Shown here piece after piece: positions 1-6,556 of a DNA stretch of 15,644 bases. Both the position numbers and the translations under genes were made by a program. The notes below the pieces were generated by a model that worked only from the letters and a program-made list of their open reading frames with translations, had not been told where the DNA came from and ran no database searches. The stretch is taken from positions 1-15,644 of the forward strand of contig DAOWCC010000030.1 of the NCBI GenBank assembly GCA_030639665.1, written 5' to 3'. Position 1 is the stretch's first letter. Every line of letters begins with the position of its first letter. This DNA comes from Elusimicrobiota bacterium. Its GTDB lineage: Bacteria > Elusimicrobiota > Elusimicrobia > Elusimicrobiales > UBA9959.

Positions 1-1788
1 GGTGAGAGGGATATCGGTATCCAGCATGGTGGTTATCACATCCACGAAGGGAACTCCCGCCAATATTCCATTATAAAGCTTTGGAGCCATATTGCTTATC
101 GCGCCCATCAACAAGCCTCCGGCGCTTCCGCCTTCGGCGTAAATATGTTCGGGCGATGAGTAGCCTTCGCTTACAAGAAACTTTGTGGCGTCGATAAAAT
201 CATAAAAAGTGTTTTTCTTTTTTAATAATTTGCCGTCGTCATACCAATGCCTGCCCATTTCAGAACCGCCTCTTATATGGGCTATGGCGCATATAAAACC
301 TCTGTCCAATAAAGTCAATCTGACTGTGCTGAAATAAGGTTCCGAGCTTGAGCCGTAAGAGCCGTAAGAATATATGTGAAGGGGATTTTTGCCGTTCTTA
401 ATCATGCCTTTTCTATAAACGATGGACATGGGAACTTTTACGCCGTCTCTGGATTTAAACCACAATCTTTTGGAAACATAATTTTCCGGTTTAAAATCGC
501 CCAATACTTCCTGCTGTTTTTTCAGTTTCTTTTTTCTTGTCCTCATATTATAATCATAGACGGAATCCGGCGTAGTAAGGGATTCATAAGTAAATCTTAA
601 AACTTTGCTGGCATAATCGGGATTGCCGCCGATATCCACGATATAAGCGGGATCGTTGAATTTTATATTATGCTCTTTCTTGCCGTCTCTCTCTATTATC
701 CGCAGAGCGCCAAGGCCGTTTTTTATCTCTTTGACAATCAGATGTTTTTTATAAACATCAATATATTCCACAAGCACATCTTTTCTATGCTCGACAATAT
801 CCGTCCAATGGGTTTTATCGGTTTTATCTTTCGGGCAGGTTGAAACCTTAAAGTTTTTCGCCTTGTCATTATGCGTAATATAAAACACATCGCCGCCGTC
901 ATCAATATCATATTCAAGTTTTGGCCGCCGCTTATAAAAAAGCTTAAATTCTCCGTCGGGATTGTTGGCGTCCAAAATTCTATACTCGGAGGAAAGCGTT
1001 GCCGCTATGCTCATGAATATATATTTATCCGTTTTTGATTTTCCCAGACCGATATCAAAGGTGTCGTCTTTCTCAAAAAAGATTTCTTTGTCTTTTTTTG
1101 AGCCCAAAACATGTTTTAAAACTTTTTCCCAGCGTAATGTTTTTGGATTTTGCTTAACATAAAAAATCGTTTTATTATCATTGGCCCAAGCCAGATTACC
1201 CGCCGTGTTTGAAATCTTTTCCTCAAGAATTTTACCCGTAGTCAAATCTTTGAAATAAATGGTGTAAAATCTTCTGCCTTTGGTATCGACGACAAAAGCT
1301 ATTTTTTTATGGTCAAATGAAACTTTTGGAAAACGGACATTACAAAAGGCATGCCCTTTGGCTATTTTATTTACATCCAGAATTATTTCTTCAGCGGCTT
1401 TCAGTGTTTTATGTTTTCTGGCGTATATCGGATATTCCTTCCCTTTTGTGTAGCGGCTGTAATAATAATATTCGCCGTCTTTAACGGGAACGGAAGAATC
1501 GTCTTTCTTAATCCTTGATTTCATTTCAGTAAAAAGTTTTTCCTGAAATTTATCCGTATGCTTCATTACGGATGCGGCATAAGCGTTTTCGGCTTTCAGA
1601 TATTTTGTAACCTTCGGATTTTTTCTTTCTTTAAGCCAGAAATAATTATCTATTCTCTCATGGCCCAGATGTTTGATTTTGTGGAGGATTTTTTCAGCTA
1701 CGGGCGGTTCAATCGCCTGGACTGCTTGTGTTGTAATAGTCATAAAAAAAACTCCCGTTAAAATAACCGCTTTAATTAAATTTCGCAT
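1..1788 (-). CDS. ptrB: Oligopeptidase B (S9A serine peptidase) with signal peptide, C-terminus cut by window edge
   Basis: I translated this frame from the reverse strand: 596 codons are open and the gene runs off the left edge without its stop. Residues 1-25 (MRNLIKAVILTGVFFMTITTQ then AVQA) look like a Sec signal peptide cleaved after VQA, so the enzyme is probably periplasmic or exported. The N-terminal half is the beta-propeller expected for S9A. The hydrolase part has YSYGSYGS near residue 475, IRGGSEMGRHWYDDGK, and GGSAGGLLMG with the nucleophile at Ser555. The RGGSEMGRHWYD segment is typical of oligopeptidase B, which cleaves short peptides after Lys or Arg. The catalytic Asp and His lie outside the window. 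AGAGG sits five bases before the ATG at 1788; a second in-frame ATG at 1743 would remove the signal peptide. It starts 39 bases after the DUF4404 gene on the same strand, so the two are likely cotranscribed. Family certain; periplasmic location inferred. Confidence 0.92.
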   Translation of the reverse strand, partial: MRNLIKAVILTGVFFMTITTQAVQAIEPPVAEKILHKIKHLGHERIDNYFWLKERKNPKVTKYLKAENAYAASVMKHTDKFQEKLFTEMKSRIKKDDSSVPVKDGEYYYYSRYTKGKEYPIYARKHKTLKAAEEIILDVNKIAKGHAFCNVRFPKVSFDHKKIAFVVDTKGRRFYTIYFKDLTTGKILEEKISNTAGNLAWANDNKTIFYVKQNPKTLRWEKVLKHVLGSKKDKEIFFEKDDTFDIGLGKSKTDKYIFMSIAATLSSEYRILDANNPDGEFKLFYKRRPKLEYDIDDGGDVFYITHNDKAKNFKVSTCPKDKTDKTHWTDIVEHRKDVLVEYIDVYKKHLIVKEIKNGLGALRIIERDGKKEHNIKFNDPAYIVDIGGNPDYASKVLRFTYESLTTPDSVYDYNMRTRKKKLKKQQEVLGDFKPENYVSKRLWFKSRDGVKVPMSIVYRKGMIKNGKNPLHIYSYGSYGSSSEPYFSTVRLTLLDRGFICAIAHIRGGSEMGRHWYDDGKLLKKKNTFYDFIDATKFLVSEGYSSPEHIYAEGGSAGGLLMGAISNMAPKLYNGILAGVPFVDVITTMLDTDIPLT

Positions 1789-1827
1789 GGAAACCTCTTT
1801 TGTTTTTTTGATATTTGGAATTTCCCT

Positions 1828-2160
1828 TTATATTCCTATTCTCGCGAGCAAAACGCATATTTCATTTACCACTTGGACAAGCTGAGGGTGAGAGGCTTCA
1901 AAACTCTTAACGGAATGTTCCAAACCGTTTATGGATAAATCCTGAAGTTCGGAAACCTTTTTATCTCTGCCGGCTTCATGAAAAGCGGCTTCGGCAAAAT
2001 GAGTTAAGCTTTTGGCCTCATCGATTTTATCTTGACTGATAGAGCCTATTTCGGCTTTTAGCTTTTCGAGCAAACGAATAAGCTCGGCCTTATTCTTGGG
2101 ATTTTGCGTTTCAATTTTATTACTGATATCTTCAAGTCTTTTTAAAGTATCTTTAAGCAT
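1828..2160 (-). CDS. DUF4404 family small helical protein
   Basis: This gene encodes 110 residues, nearly all predictable as charged amphipathic helix with coiled-coil character (LKDTLKRLEDISNKIETQN and onwards). The C-terminal part, FEASHPQLVQVVNEICVLLARIGI-like in layout (FEASHP, then a hydrophobic helix ending in GI), matches what I remember of DUF4404 (PF14357), whose members end in FEASHPxL...LxxMGI. The family has no known function. I placed the start at 2160 because GGAG lies six bases upstream; in-frame ATGs at 2172 and 2190 have no ribosome binding site. It is the promoter-proximal gene of a minus-strand pair with oligopeptidase B. No signal peptide or membrane segment is visible, so it is probably cytoplasmic and may be a dimerising helper. 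The N-terminal half is longer than the short members I recall. Confidence 0.75.
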   Translation of the reverse strand: MLKDTLKRLEDISNKIETQNPKNKAELIRLLEKLKAEIGSISQDKIDEAKSLTHFAEAAFHEAGRDKKVSELQDLSINGLEHSVKSFEASHPQLVQVVNEICVLLARIGI

Positions 2161-2178
2161 AGTATTCTCCATGATTAA

Positions 2179-2196
2179 GGCAATGAACACATTGCC
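2179..2196. repeat. Perfect 7-bp inverted repeat in the leader of the DUF4404 gene
   Basis: GGCAATG, four bases, CATTGCC: a perfect palindrome 18 bases upstream of the DUF4404 start and just ahead of its GGAG (2167-2170). Short outer TTAA/TTTAA arms extend the symmetry. It could be an operator for a dimeric repressor or an mRNA hairpin next to the ribosome binding site. There is no T-run on either side, so it is not a normal terminator. Confidence 0.5.
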
Positions 2197-2258
2197 AGTT
2201 TAAAGTTTAGAGAAAGGTTCTCGTCTTTTATTTCTTGCTACTCTCTGATTTCTCTCTA

Positions 2259-2267
2259 TGCTATAAT
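2259..2267 (+). promoter_or_regulatory. Extended -10 promoter for pncC-tlpA
   Basis: TGCTATAAT is a perfect TATAAT preceded by the TGn extension. No good -35 lies at 16-18 bp (a TTGCTA at 2235-2240 is 21 bp away), which suits an extended -10 promoter. Transcription would start near 2274, giving a leader of about 23 bases. Confidence 0.55.
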
Positions 2268-2296
2268 ACTATTTTGAACGAAACTTATACAGCCAT

Positions 2297-2812
2297 ATGA
2301 AAACTCAAATTTCCATCTCTTCGAAAAAAAACATAAATTCAGGGTGTAAAACAATTCAACACAGATTAGGCAATTTGTTTAAACAAAAGAAATTAAGCCT
2401 TTCGGCGGCGGAATCCTGCACGGGCGGATTTATATCAAAATTGATAACCGAAGTGGCCGGAAGCTCAATTTATTTTAAAGGAGGCTTAACGGCCTATTCA
2501 AATGAAATAAAACTCAATGTGCTTGGAGTAAAGAAAAAAACACTGGCTTCTTTCGGAGCCGTTTCAAAAGAATGCGCCTTTGAAATGGCCGCGCGCGCGA
2601 AAAAAATATTTAAAACCGATTTCGCCGTATCAACAACCGGCATAGCCGGACCAAGCGGAGCAACCGCTAAAAAACCGGTAGGTCTTGTTTATTTCGGCTT
2701 GGCCGCGCCCAAGGAAACAAAAACTTATAAAAAAGTATTTAAAGGCGACAGAAAACATATTCAAAAACAGGCGGCGCATTTTGCTTTAAATCTACTTCTA
2801 AAAGGATGCTAA
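2297..2812 (+). CDS. pncC: Nicotinamide-nucleotide amidase, stand-alone CinA C-terminal domain
   Basis: The 171-residue product is the CinA C-terminal domain alone; the N-terminal molybdopterin-binding-like domain of long CinA proteins is absent, as in the E. coli PncC form. Family members deamidate nicotinamide mononucleotide to nicotinate mononucleotide for NAD salvage. Diagnostic motifs are AAESCTGG (residues 37-44, with Ser40 the expected nucleophile), GGLTAYSNEIK (62-72), TGIAGPSG (114-121) and a late GDR (150-152). The N-terminal 18 residues are an extra polar stretch. The ATG at 2297 has no visible Shine-Dalgarno sequence, and the leader is short. The gene sits three bases before the TlpA-like gene, so the two form an operon, though no functional link is apparent. 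Confidence 0.9.
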   Translation: MKTQISISSKKNINSGCKTIQHRLGNLFKQKKLSLSAAESCTGGFISKLITEVAGSSIYFKGGLTAYSNEIKLNVLGVKKKTLASFGAVSKECAFEMAARAKKIFKTDFAVSTTGIAGPSGATAKKPVGLVYFGLAAPKETKTYKKVFKGDRKHIQKQAAHFALNLLLKGC

Positions 2813-2815
2813 ATC

Positions 2816-3430
2816 ATGAAAACACTTAAACAAACAAATCTCTTAATTTTGGCGGCAATTATGTGCGCGGCTATCGCTTGCGCTAAAGAAAATAAAGAAA
2901 CCGGTAACTCAAAAAAAGAAATTCAGGTTTCAACTCAAAAAGGAAAAAAGATGTCTGAAACCACACCCGCGTATAAAAGGAAAATAATAAAAACCGGAAA
3001 AATCAAAACTCCTTATCAAAAAAAGGAAACCTACTTTTCTCTTCCAAACAGAAACGGAGGAACGATAGATTTGGCAAACTATGCCGACAAACCCGTTATA
3101 CTGATTTTCTTTGCCGAATATTGCCATTATTGTAAAAAGGCCGCTCCGTTTATGAAAGAAATTTATGATACCTATATGGATAAAGGACTCATTATTTTAG
3201 GTGTCAGCGTGGATGCCAATAAAGATTCGGCGAATAAATTTGCCAATGAACGAAACCTGAATTTTCCTATCGCCTATGACGGCGCGACCATATCAAGGCA
3301 ATACAAAACGAGAGGCGTGCCTTATATCTTTATTTTCAATAACAAACATGAGATTATGGATTTTTGGGCGGGCTATGATAAATCTTTTGACGCTGAAATA
3401 ATCGAAACTATAGCTGAAGTTTTAAAATAA
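2816..3430 (+). CDS. TlpA/ResA-like thioredoxin lipoprotein
   Basis: The 204-residue product starts with a lipoprotein signal (MKTLKQTNLLILAAIMCAAI, then AC) giving an acceptable lipobox and Cys22. A Lys/Thr-rich linker of about 50 residues follows, then a TlpA-type thioredoxin fold (about 66-204). The redox motif is CHYC (Cys103, Cys106) in FFAEYCHYCKKAAPF. The expected cis-proline is in RGVPYIFIF (Pro169), and GVSVDAN is the family's strand after the active-site helix. Such proteins are extracytoplasmic thiol reductases or oxidoreductases, for example in cytochrome c maturation; the partner is not shown here. AAAGGA inside the end of pncC serves as ribosome binding site. An internal ATG at 2951 would give a cytoplasmic form but would discard the lipobox, so I reject it. 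Confidence 0.88.
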   Translation: MKTLKQTNLLILAAIMCAAIACAKENKETGNSKKEIQVSTQKGKKMSETTPAYKRKIIKTGKIKTPYQKKETYFSLPNRNGGTIDLANYADKPVILIFFAEYCHYCKKAAPFMKEIYDTYMDKGLIILGVSVDANKDSANKFANERNLNFPIAYDGATISRQYKTRGVPYIFIFNNKHEIMDFWAGYDKSFDAEIIETIAEVLK

Positions 3431-3435
3431 ATTAA

Positions 3436-3450
3436 TCCGCCTTAGGCGGA
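3436..3450. terminator. Bidirectional terminator hairpin between the TlpA and M23 genes
   Basis: TCCGCC-TTA-GGCGGA, a 6-bp G+C-rich stem with a 3-base loop, lies five bases after the TlpA stop. On the plus strand it is followed by AACTTATTT. On the minus strand it is followed by TTAATTTATTTT, a better U tract, so it may serve the convergent M23 transcript as well. The stem is short. Confidence 0.5.
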
Positions 3451-3459
3451 AACTTATTT

Positions 3460-3595
3460 AACGCAGAGTGCACAGAGATTATACATAGAGTCCGCAAAGT
3501 TTTTTATTCTCTTATTTTTCTCCGCGTTCTCCGAGAATTCATCCGCGAACTTCGCTGCCTGCCCGCCAATACTGTAGTGGAGGGTTTAATTCGTA
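3460..3595. repeat. Degenerate dispersed-repeat-like intergenic sequence
   Basis: The left half carries AGAG-type heptamers on the plus strand: CGCAGAG (3462-3468), CACAGAG (3471-3477), CATAGAG (3484-3490) and CGCAAAG (3493-3499). After a T-rich loop, complementary-type motifs follow: CTCCGCG (3520-3526) and TTCTCCGAGAA (3527-3537). The whole is an imperfect inverted repeat. A G+C-rich tail, GCCTGCCCGCC, follows near 3557-3568. I see no ORF or RNA gene. The style resembles palindromic intergenic repeats spread through many environmental genomes, but copy number cannot be judged from one window. Confidence 0.4.
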
Positions 3596-3616
3596 TTATG
3601 TGTTTTTTGCGGTTTT

Positions 3617-4795
3617 TTATTTATTGCCGAGAAGAGATTTATATAAAGCGGCGAATTCTTTTTTGTATTTTCTCGCCAATCTTTTGGTAGGCCTGTATTT
3701 TATTCTGAGAAAATTTATAAACTTGCCGTTACGCTTCATTCTAAAATCCAAATGCGGCCCGGTGGACATGCCTGAAGATCCCACATATCCGACAATATCT
3801 CCCTGTTTAACTCTTTTTCCAACTCTTAAGCCTTTGGCATATCTGCGAAGATGCGCGTAAGTGGTAACATAACCGGCGCTGTGCTTAACCGAGACAAATC
3901 TGCCATAGCCGCCTTTCCAGCCTTTAAATGTAACTCTTCCACTCGCGACAGAGGAGACGGGAGTGCCGATGGGCGCGGCATAATCTATACCGAGATGAGG
4001 CCTGACATATTTAAGAATGGGATGATACCTGCGATGAGTAAAAAAGGAGGAAATTCTTCTATAATGCAAAGGCGCTCTTAAAAACATGCTTCTCATGGAC
4101 TCGCCCTTTTTATTGTAATAACTGTCCTTAAATTTAACCGCGGTTTTTTTGCCCGCTAAGGACCCTTGATAAGTCGCGGCAAGAATTTTTTTATCTACTA
4201 TTTTTCCTTTATCCGTTTTTTTAATCTCATAAATAACGGTGTATTTGTCATTTTTTCTTACTTCCGTCAAAAAATCAACCGTCCATGAAAAAACATCCGC
4301 GAAATCTAAAATTGTTCCCGCCGGAACGGTTGGTATCATTGAATTCCATAAAGAAGAAGATATCACGCCCTCGGACTTAATGATTTCTGAAGTTATGTTT
4401 ACCGGTTTAACGCTTCCGACAAAACCATCTTTTTTTCTGAAAACCAGATAATCTTTAAGCTTGCGGCGAATACTTACATATTTAAAAACGCCTGAAGTTG
4501 ACATTATAACCGAATATTCATCGTCCGACCTCAAGCGCCTTAAATTAAAAAACTTTGAGTAGGCCTTACATATCTTGAATTTTTCTTTTTCGGAAAGGCC
4601 AAAACCGTATAAAGCGTCATTAAGACCGGTCTTAAATGTTCCCGTTGAAATGATGAGAGAATTAACTTCGGTCATTTTGGAAAGCTTTATATTTTCAGTA
4701 TAACGATATACGGAAAGCAATATCATGGCTATCAGTATGAGTCCGAAAGCAATCGCAAGCTGTTTAATCTTTTTAAATTCCATCATTTTTCCCAT
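3617..4795 (-). CDS. Membrane-anchored M23 family (LytM-like) peptidase
   Basis: The 392-residue product has an N-terminal membrane anchor (about residues 14-30, AIAFGLILIAMILLSVY). A long extracytoplasmic region (about 35-235) without a clear LysM motif follows, then the M23 domain (about 246-370). Metal-site motifs are HLGID (His267, Asp271), YAHL (His315) and GPHLDFR (His348, Asp350). The last motif is HxD rather than the usual HxH. A Lys/Arg-rich tail follows. Such proteins cleave peptidoglycan cross-links or regulate amidases during growth and division. The start is uncertain: ATG 4795 lacks a Shine-Dalgarno sequence, whereas GGGA inside the first codons is well placed for ATG 4783 (MEFKKIKQ). 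The gene lies 66 bases after glnA on the same strand and converges on the TlpA-like gene. Confidence 0.88.
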   Translation of the reverse strand: MGKMMEFKKIKQLAIAFGLILIAMILLSVYRYTENIKLSKMTEVNSLIISTGTFKTGLNDALYGFGLSEKEKFKICKAYSKFFNLRRLRSDDEYSVIMSTSGVFKYVSIRRKLKDYLVFRKKDGFVGSVKPVNITSEIIKSEGVISSSLWNSMIPTVPAGTILDFADVFSWTVDFLTEVRKNDKYTVIYEIKKTDKGKIVDKKILAATYQGSLAGKKTAVKFKDSYYNKKGESMRSMFLRAPLHYRRISSFFTHRRYHPILKYVRPHLGIDYAAPIGTPVSSVASGRVTFKGWKGGYGRFVSVKHSAGYVTTYAHLRRYAKGLRVGKRVKQGDIVGYVGSSGMSTGPHLDFRMKRNGKFINFLRIKYRPTKRLARKYKKEFAALYKSLLGNK

Positions 4796-4828
4796 TACTA
4801 TATCTTGATTTATTACTCCGTTTTTTTT

Positions 4829-4857
4829 ACCCTATTGCCGAATTACATTGTTGCCAA
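4829..4857 (-). promoter_or_regulatory. Possible promoter for the M23 peptidase gene
   Basis: Read on the minus strand, TTGGCA (4857-4852) and TAGGGT (4834-4829) are separated by 17 bp. The -35 matches five of six, but the -10 only three of six. It sits in the glnA-M23 gap, with a predicted start near 4822. Readthrough from glnA is equally possible. Confidence 0.3.
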
Positions 4858-4861
4858 CTAC

Positions 4862-6334
4862 TTAGCAATATAAATATTCATCCACCAATTTTTTAATTTC
4901 GTCTTCCTTGCCATAAAGCGTCTCGCTTAAATTCTTATCATCATAGCTTTTCAGCCTTTTTATGGTTGAATCTATGACGGAACTTGAAAACACTCCGTGT
5001 TTTTCATATATGGTTCTATCCGCTTTAAGGCTATCAGCGGAATCAAAACAAGATGAGGGCAAACTTCCAAATTTCGCGTTTCCTTTTTTTGAATTTTTAT
5101 CCGCGAAAAACTTTTTGGAAACCTCAGCGCTGTTTTTCATTTCAAAACCATGCCTTGCCGCGACGCAAAGCCCCGCGAGAAACAAATGAATATTCGCCGA
5201 ACCGTCGGCGGAACGAAACTCAACCGTTTGTCCGTGTTCGGTTTTAAAATTCACATTATTTATGCCGGGATTAATATCTCCCGCCATATTGCCGGCCTTA
5301 TACCAACTGAGCGGAACCCTGACAAGAGCGGATCTGTCGCGGAAACCCCAGCAAATTTTAGTCGGCGCTTCTTGATGAGGCACAAGGCGCAAATAAGAAG
5401 TGGGAACCGTATTGCCAAAGGCCGTAAGCGATTTGGCCAATGACATATAGCCGCTTATGGTTTTTTTGGCATTAAGACTTAAATCGCCTTTTTCAATCAT
5501 CGCGTTTTTTCCGTTTTTAACAAGACATGTGTGAAAATGAAGTCCGCTTCCCGCGTGACCGACGGAAATTTTGGGAGCGAAAGAGAGCGTGACTCCGTAT
5601 TTATAGCCTATGGACGAAAGTATCCACTTGGCTATGGTCAATTGATCGGCGGCATCAACGGCGTTAACGGGCAAGAACTCAATTTCCTGCTGGCTCATTT
5701 CATCATCTTGCGTTCTGATAAAACCGACTTCGCTATGGCCGTATTTTAATTTTCCGCCCGCTCCGCTGATAGCATCCATAGCTTCACATCTTAAGGCCTC
5801 CCATTTCGCGAAAGGATAAGCTTCATGATAGCCTTTTTGAGCGTTCATGGGATAAAGCGGGTCTTTAGGCGCTATCACATAATATTCAAGTTCGCCCAAG
5901 GCGTGAAATTCATAACCCGTTATTTTTTTAAAGGCCCTTTCAGCTTGACTTAAAATATTCTCGGGAGAACTTTCAAAAGGTTTTCCTTCAGGCGTATAAA
6001 ACGAACACAGCAATTCCAAGGTGGGCACCGAAGAAAACGGATTTAGAAAAGCGGTCTTATATTTTGGCACAACATATAAATCGCTTGATGACGAATCAAT
6101 ATTTTTAAAAAGACTGGAACCGTCAACTCGCTCTCCGGCTGAAAGAACTCTATCCAGATATTTGGAGCTTGAAACGGAAAAATTAAGAGTTTTTAATTTC
6201 CCATCGCCGCCGACATATCTGAAATTAAGCATCCTTATCTCATTGCCCTCAATAAATTTGATTATATCTTTCTTCGTGAAATTGCGGGGGTCTTTATTGA
6301 GATATTTAGCGACTTTATTGGCTTGTATTTGCAT
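4862..6334 (-). CDS. glnA: Glutamine synthetase, divergent type I-like clade
   Basis: The 490-residue product makes glutamine from glutamate, ammonia and ATP. The N-terminal beta-grasp domain has DGSS (71-74). The catalytic domain shows ELEYYV (Glu148, Glu150), HSEVG (Glu202), QQEIEF (Glu217), AGSGLHFH (His266, His268), RLVPHQEAP (Glu322) and VEFRSADGSANIHL (Glu372, Arg374). These are the metal, glutamate and ATP residues of GlnA. Odd points: about seven extra residues lie between the two metal glutamates compared with E. coli GS, Ala replaces the Asn of the NGSGMH loop, and the NLYDLP adenylylation site is missing. I chose ATG 6334 because CGGAG lies seven bases upstream; the in-frame start 63 bases further up overlaps the promoter. 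The M23 gene follows. Glutamine synthesis is likely, but another gamma-glutamyl ligase role is not excluded. Confidence 0.88.
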   Translation of the reverse strand: MQIQANKVAKYLNKDPRNFTKKDIIKFIEGNEIRMLNFRYVGGDGKLKTLNFSVSSSKYLDRVLSAGERVDGSSLFKNIDSSSSDLYVVPKYKTAFLNPFSSVPTLELLCSFYTPEGKPFESSPENILSQAERAFKKITGYEFHALGELEYYVIAPKDPLYPMNAQKGYHEAYPFAKWEALRCEAMDAISGAGGKLKYGHSEVGFIRTQDDEMSQQEIEFLPVNAVDAADQLTIAKWILSSIGYKYGVTLSFAPKISVGHAGSGLHFHTCLVKNGKNAMIEKGDLSLNAKKTISGYMSLAKSLTAFGNTVPTSYLRLVPHQEAPTKICWGFRDRSALVRVPLSWYKAGNMAGDINPGINNVNFKTEHGQTVEFRSADGSANIHLFLAGLCVAARHGFEMKNSAEVSKKFFADKNSKKGNAKFGSLPSSCFDSADSLKADRTIYEKHGVFSSSVIDSTIKRLKSYDDKNLSETLYGKEDEIKKLVDEYLYC

Positions 6335-6353
6335 AATTAATCTCCGATTTTTT

Positions 6354-6382
6354 AATATAGACGCGATTAAAGATAATAACAA
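6354..6382 (-). promoter_or_regulatory. Sigma70-type promoter for glnA
   Basis: On the minus strand TTGTTA (6382-6377) and TATATT (6359-6354) are 17 bp apart, matching consensus at four and five of six positions. The predicted start is near 6347, leaving a leader of about 13 bases that contains the CGGAG ribosome binding site. This supports the 6334 start. Confidence 0.55.
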
Positions 6383-6441
6383 GTTTAAAAGAACCAAATC
6401 AATAATTATTATAATCCATGATTATTTTAAAGACTTTATTT

Positions 6442-6470
6442 TTGTTTTCCTTAAGAAATTTTGCTACAAT
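6442..6470 (+). promoter_or_regulatory. Promoter for the beta-PGM/TPP-GH65 operon
   Basis: TTGTTT (6442-6447), 17 bp, TACAAT (6465-6470), with TGC directly before the -10, giving an extended -10 element. Transcription would start near 6476, leaving a leader of about 80 bases. That leader contains a small TTCAC/GTGAA inverted repeat (about 6482-6502). Confidence 0.5.
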
Positions 6471-6556
6471 GACAGGAATATTTCACATTTTCTCGTCGTG
6501 AATCAAGAATTATTAATTTTAGATTTATTATTAATCATTTTGAGGTGGTGGCAATT

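Noticed and set aside
2161..2190. Upstream ATGs at 2172 and 2190 for the DUF4404 gene
   Set aside because: Neither has a ribosome binding site, the GGAG fits ATG 2160, and the longer forms would run through the palindrome leader.
3600..4451. Plus-strand ORFs of 70-86 codons
   Set aside because: They lie antisense to the M23 peptidase, whose domain motifs are unambiguous, and have no recognisable protein features.
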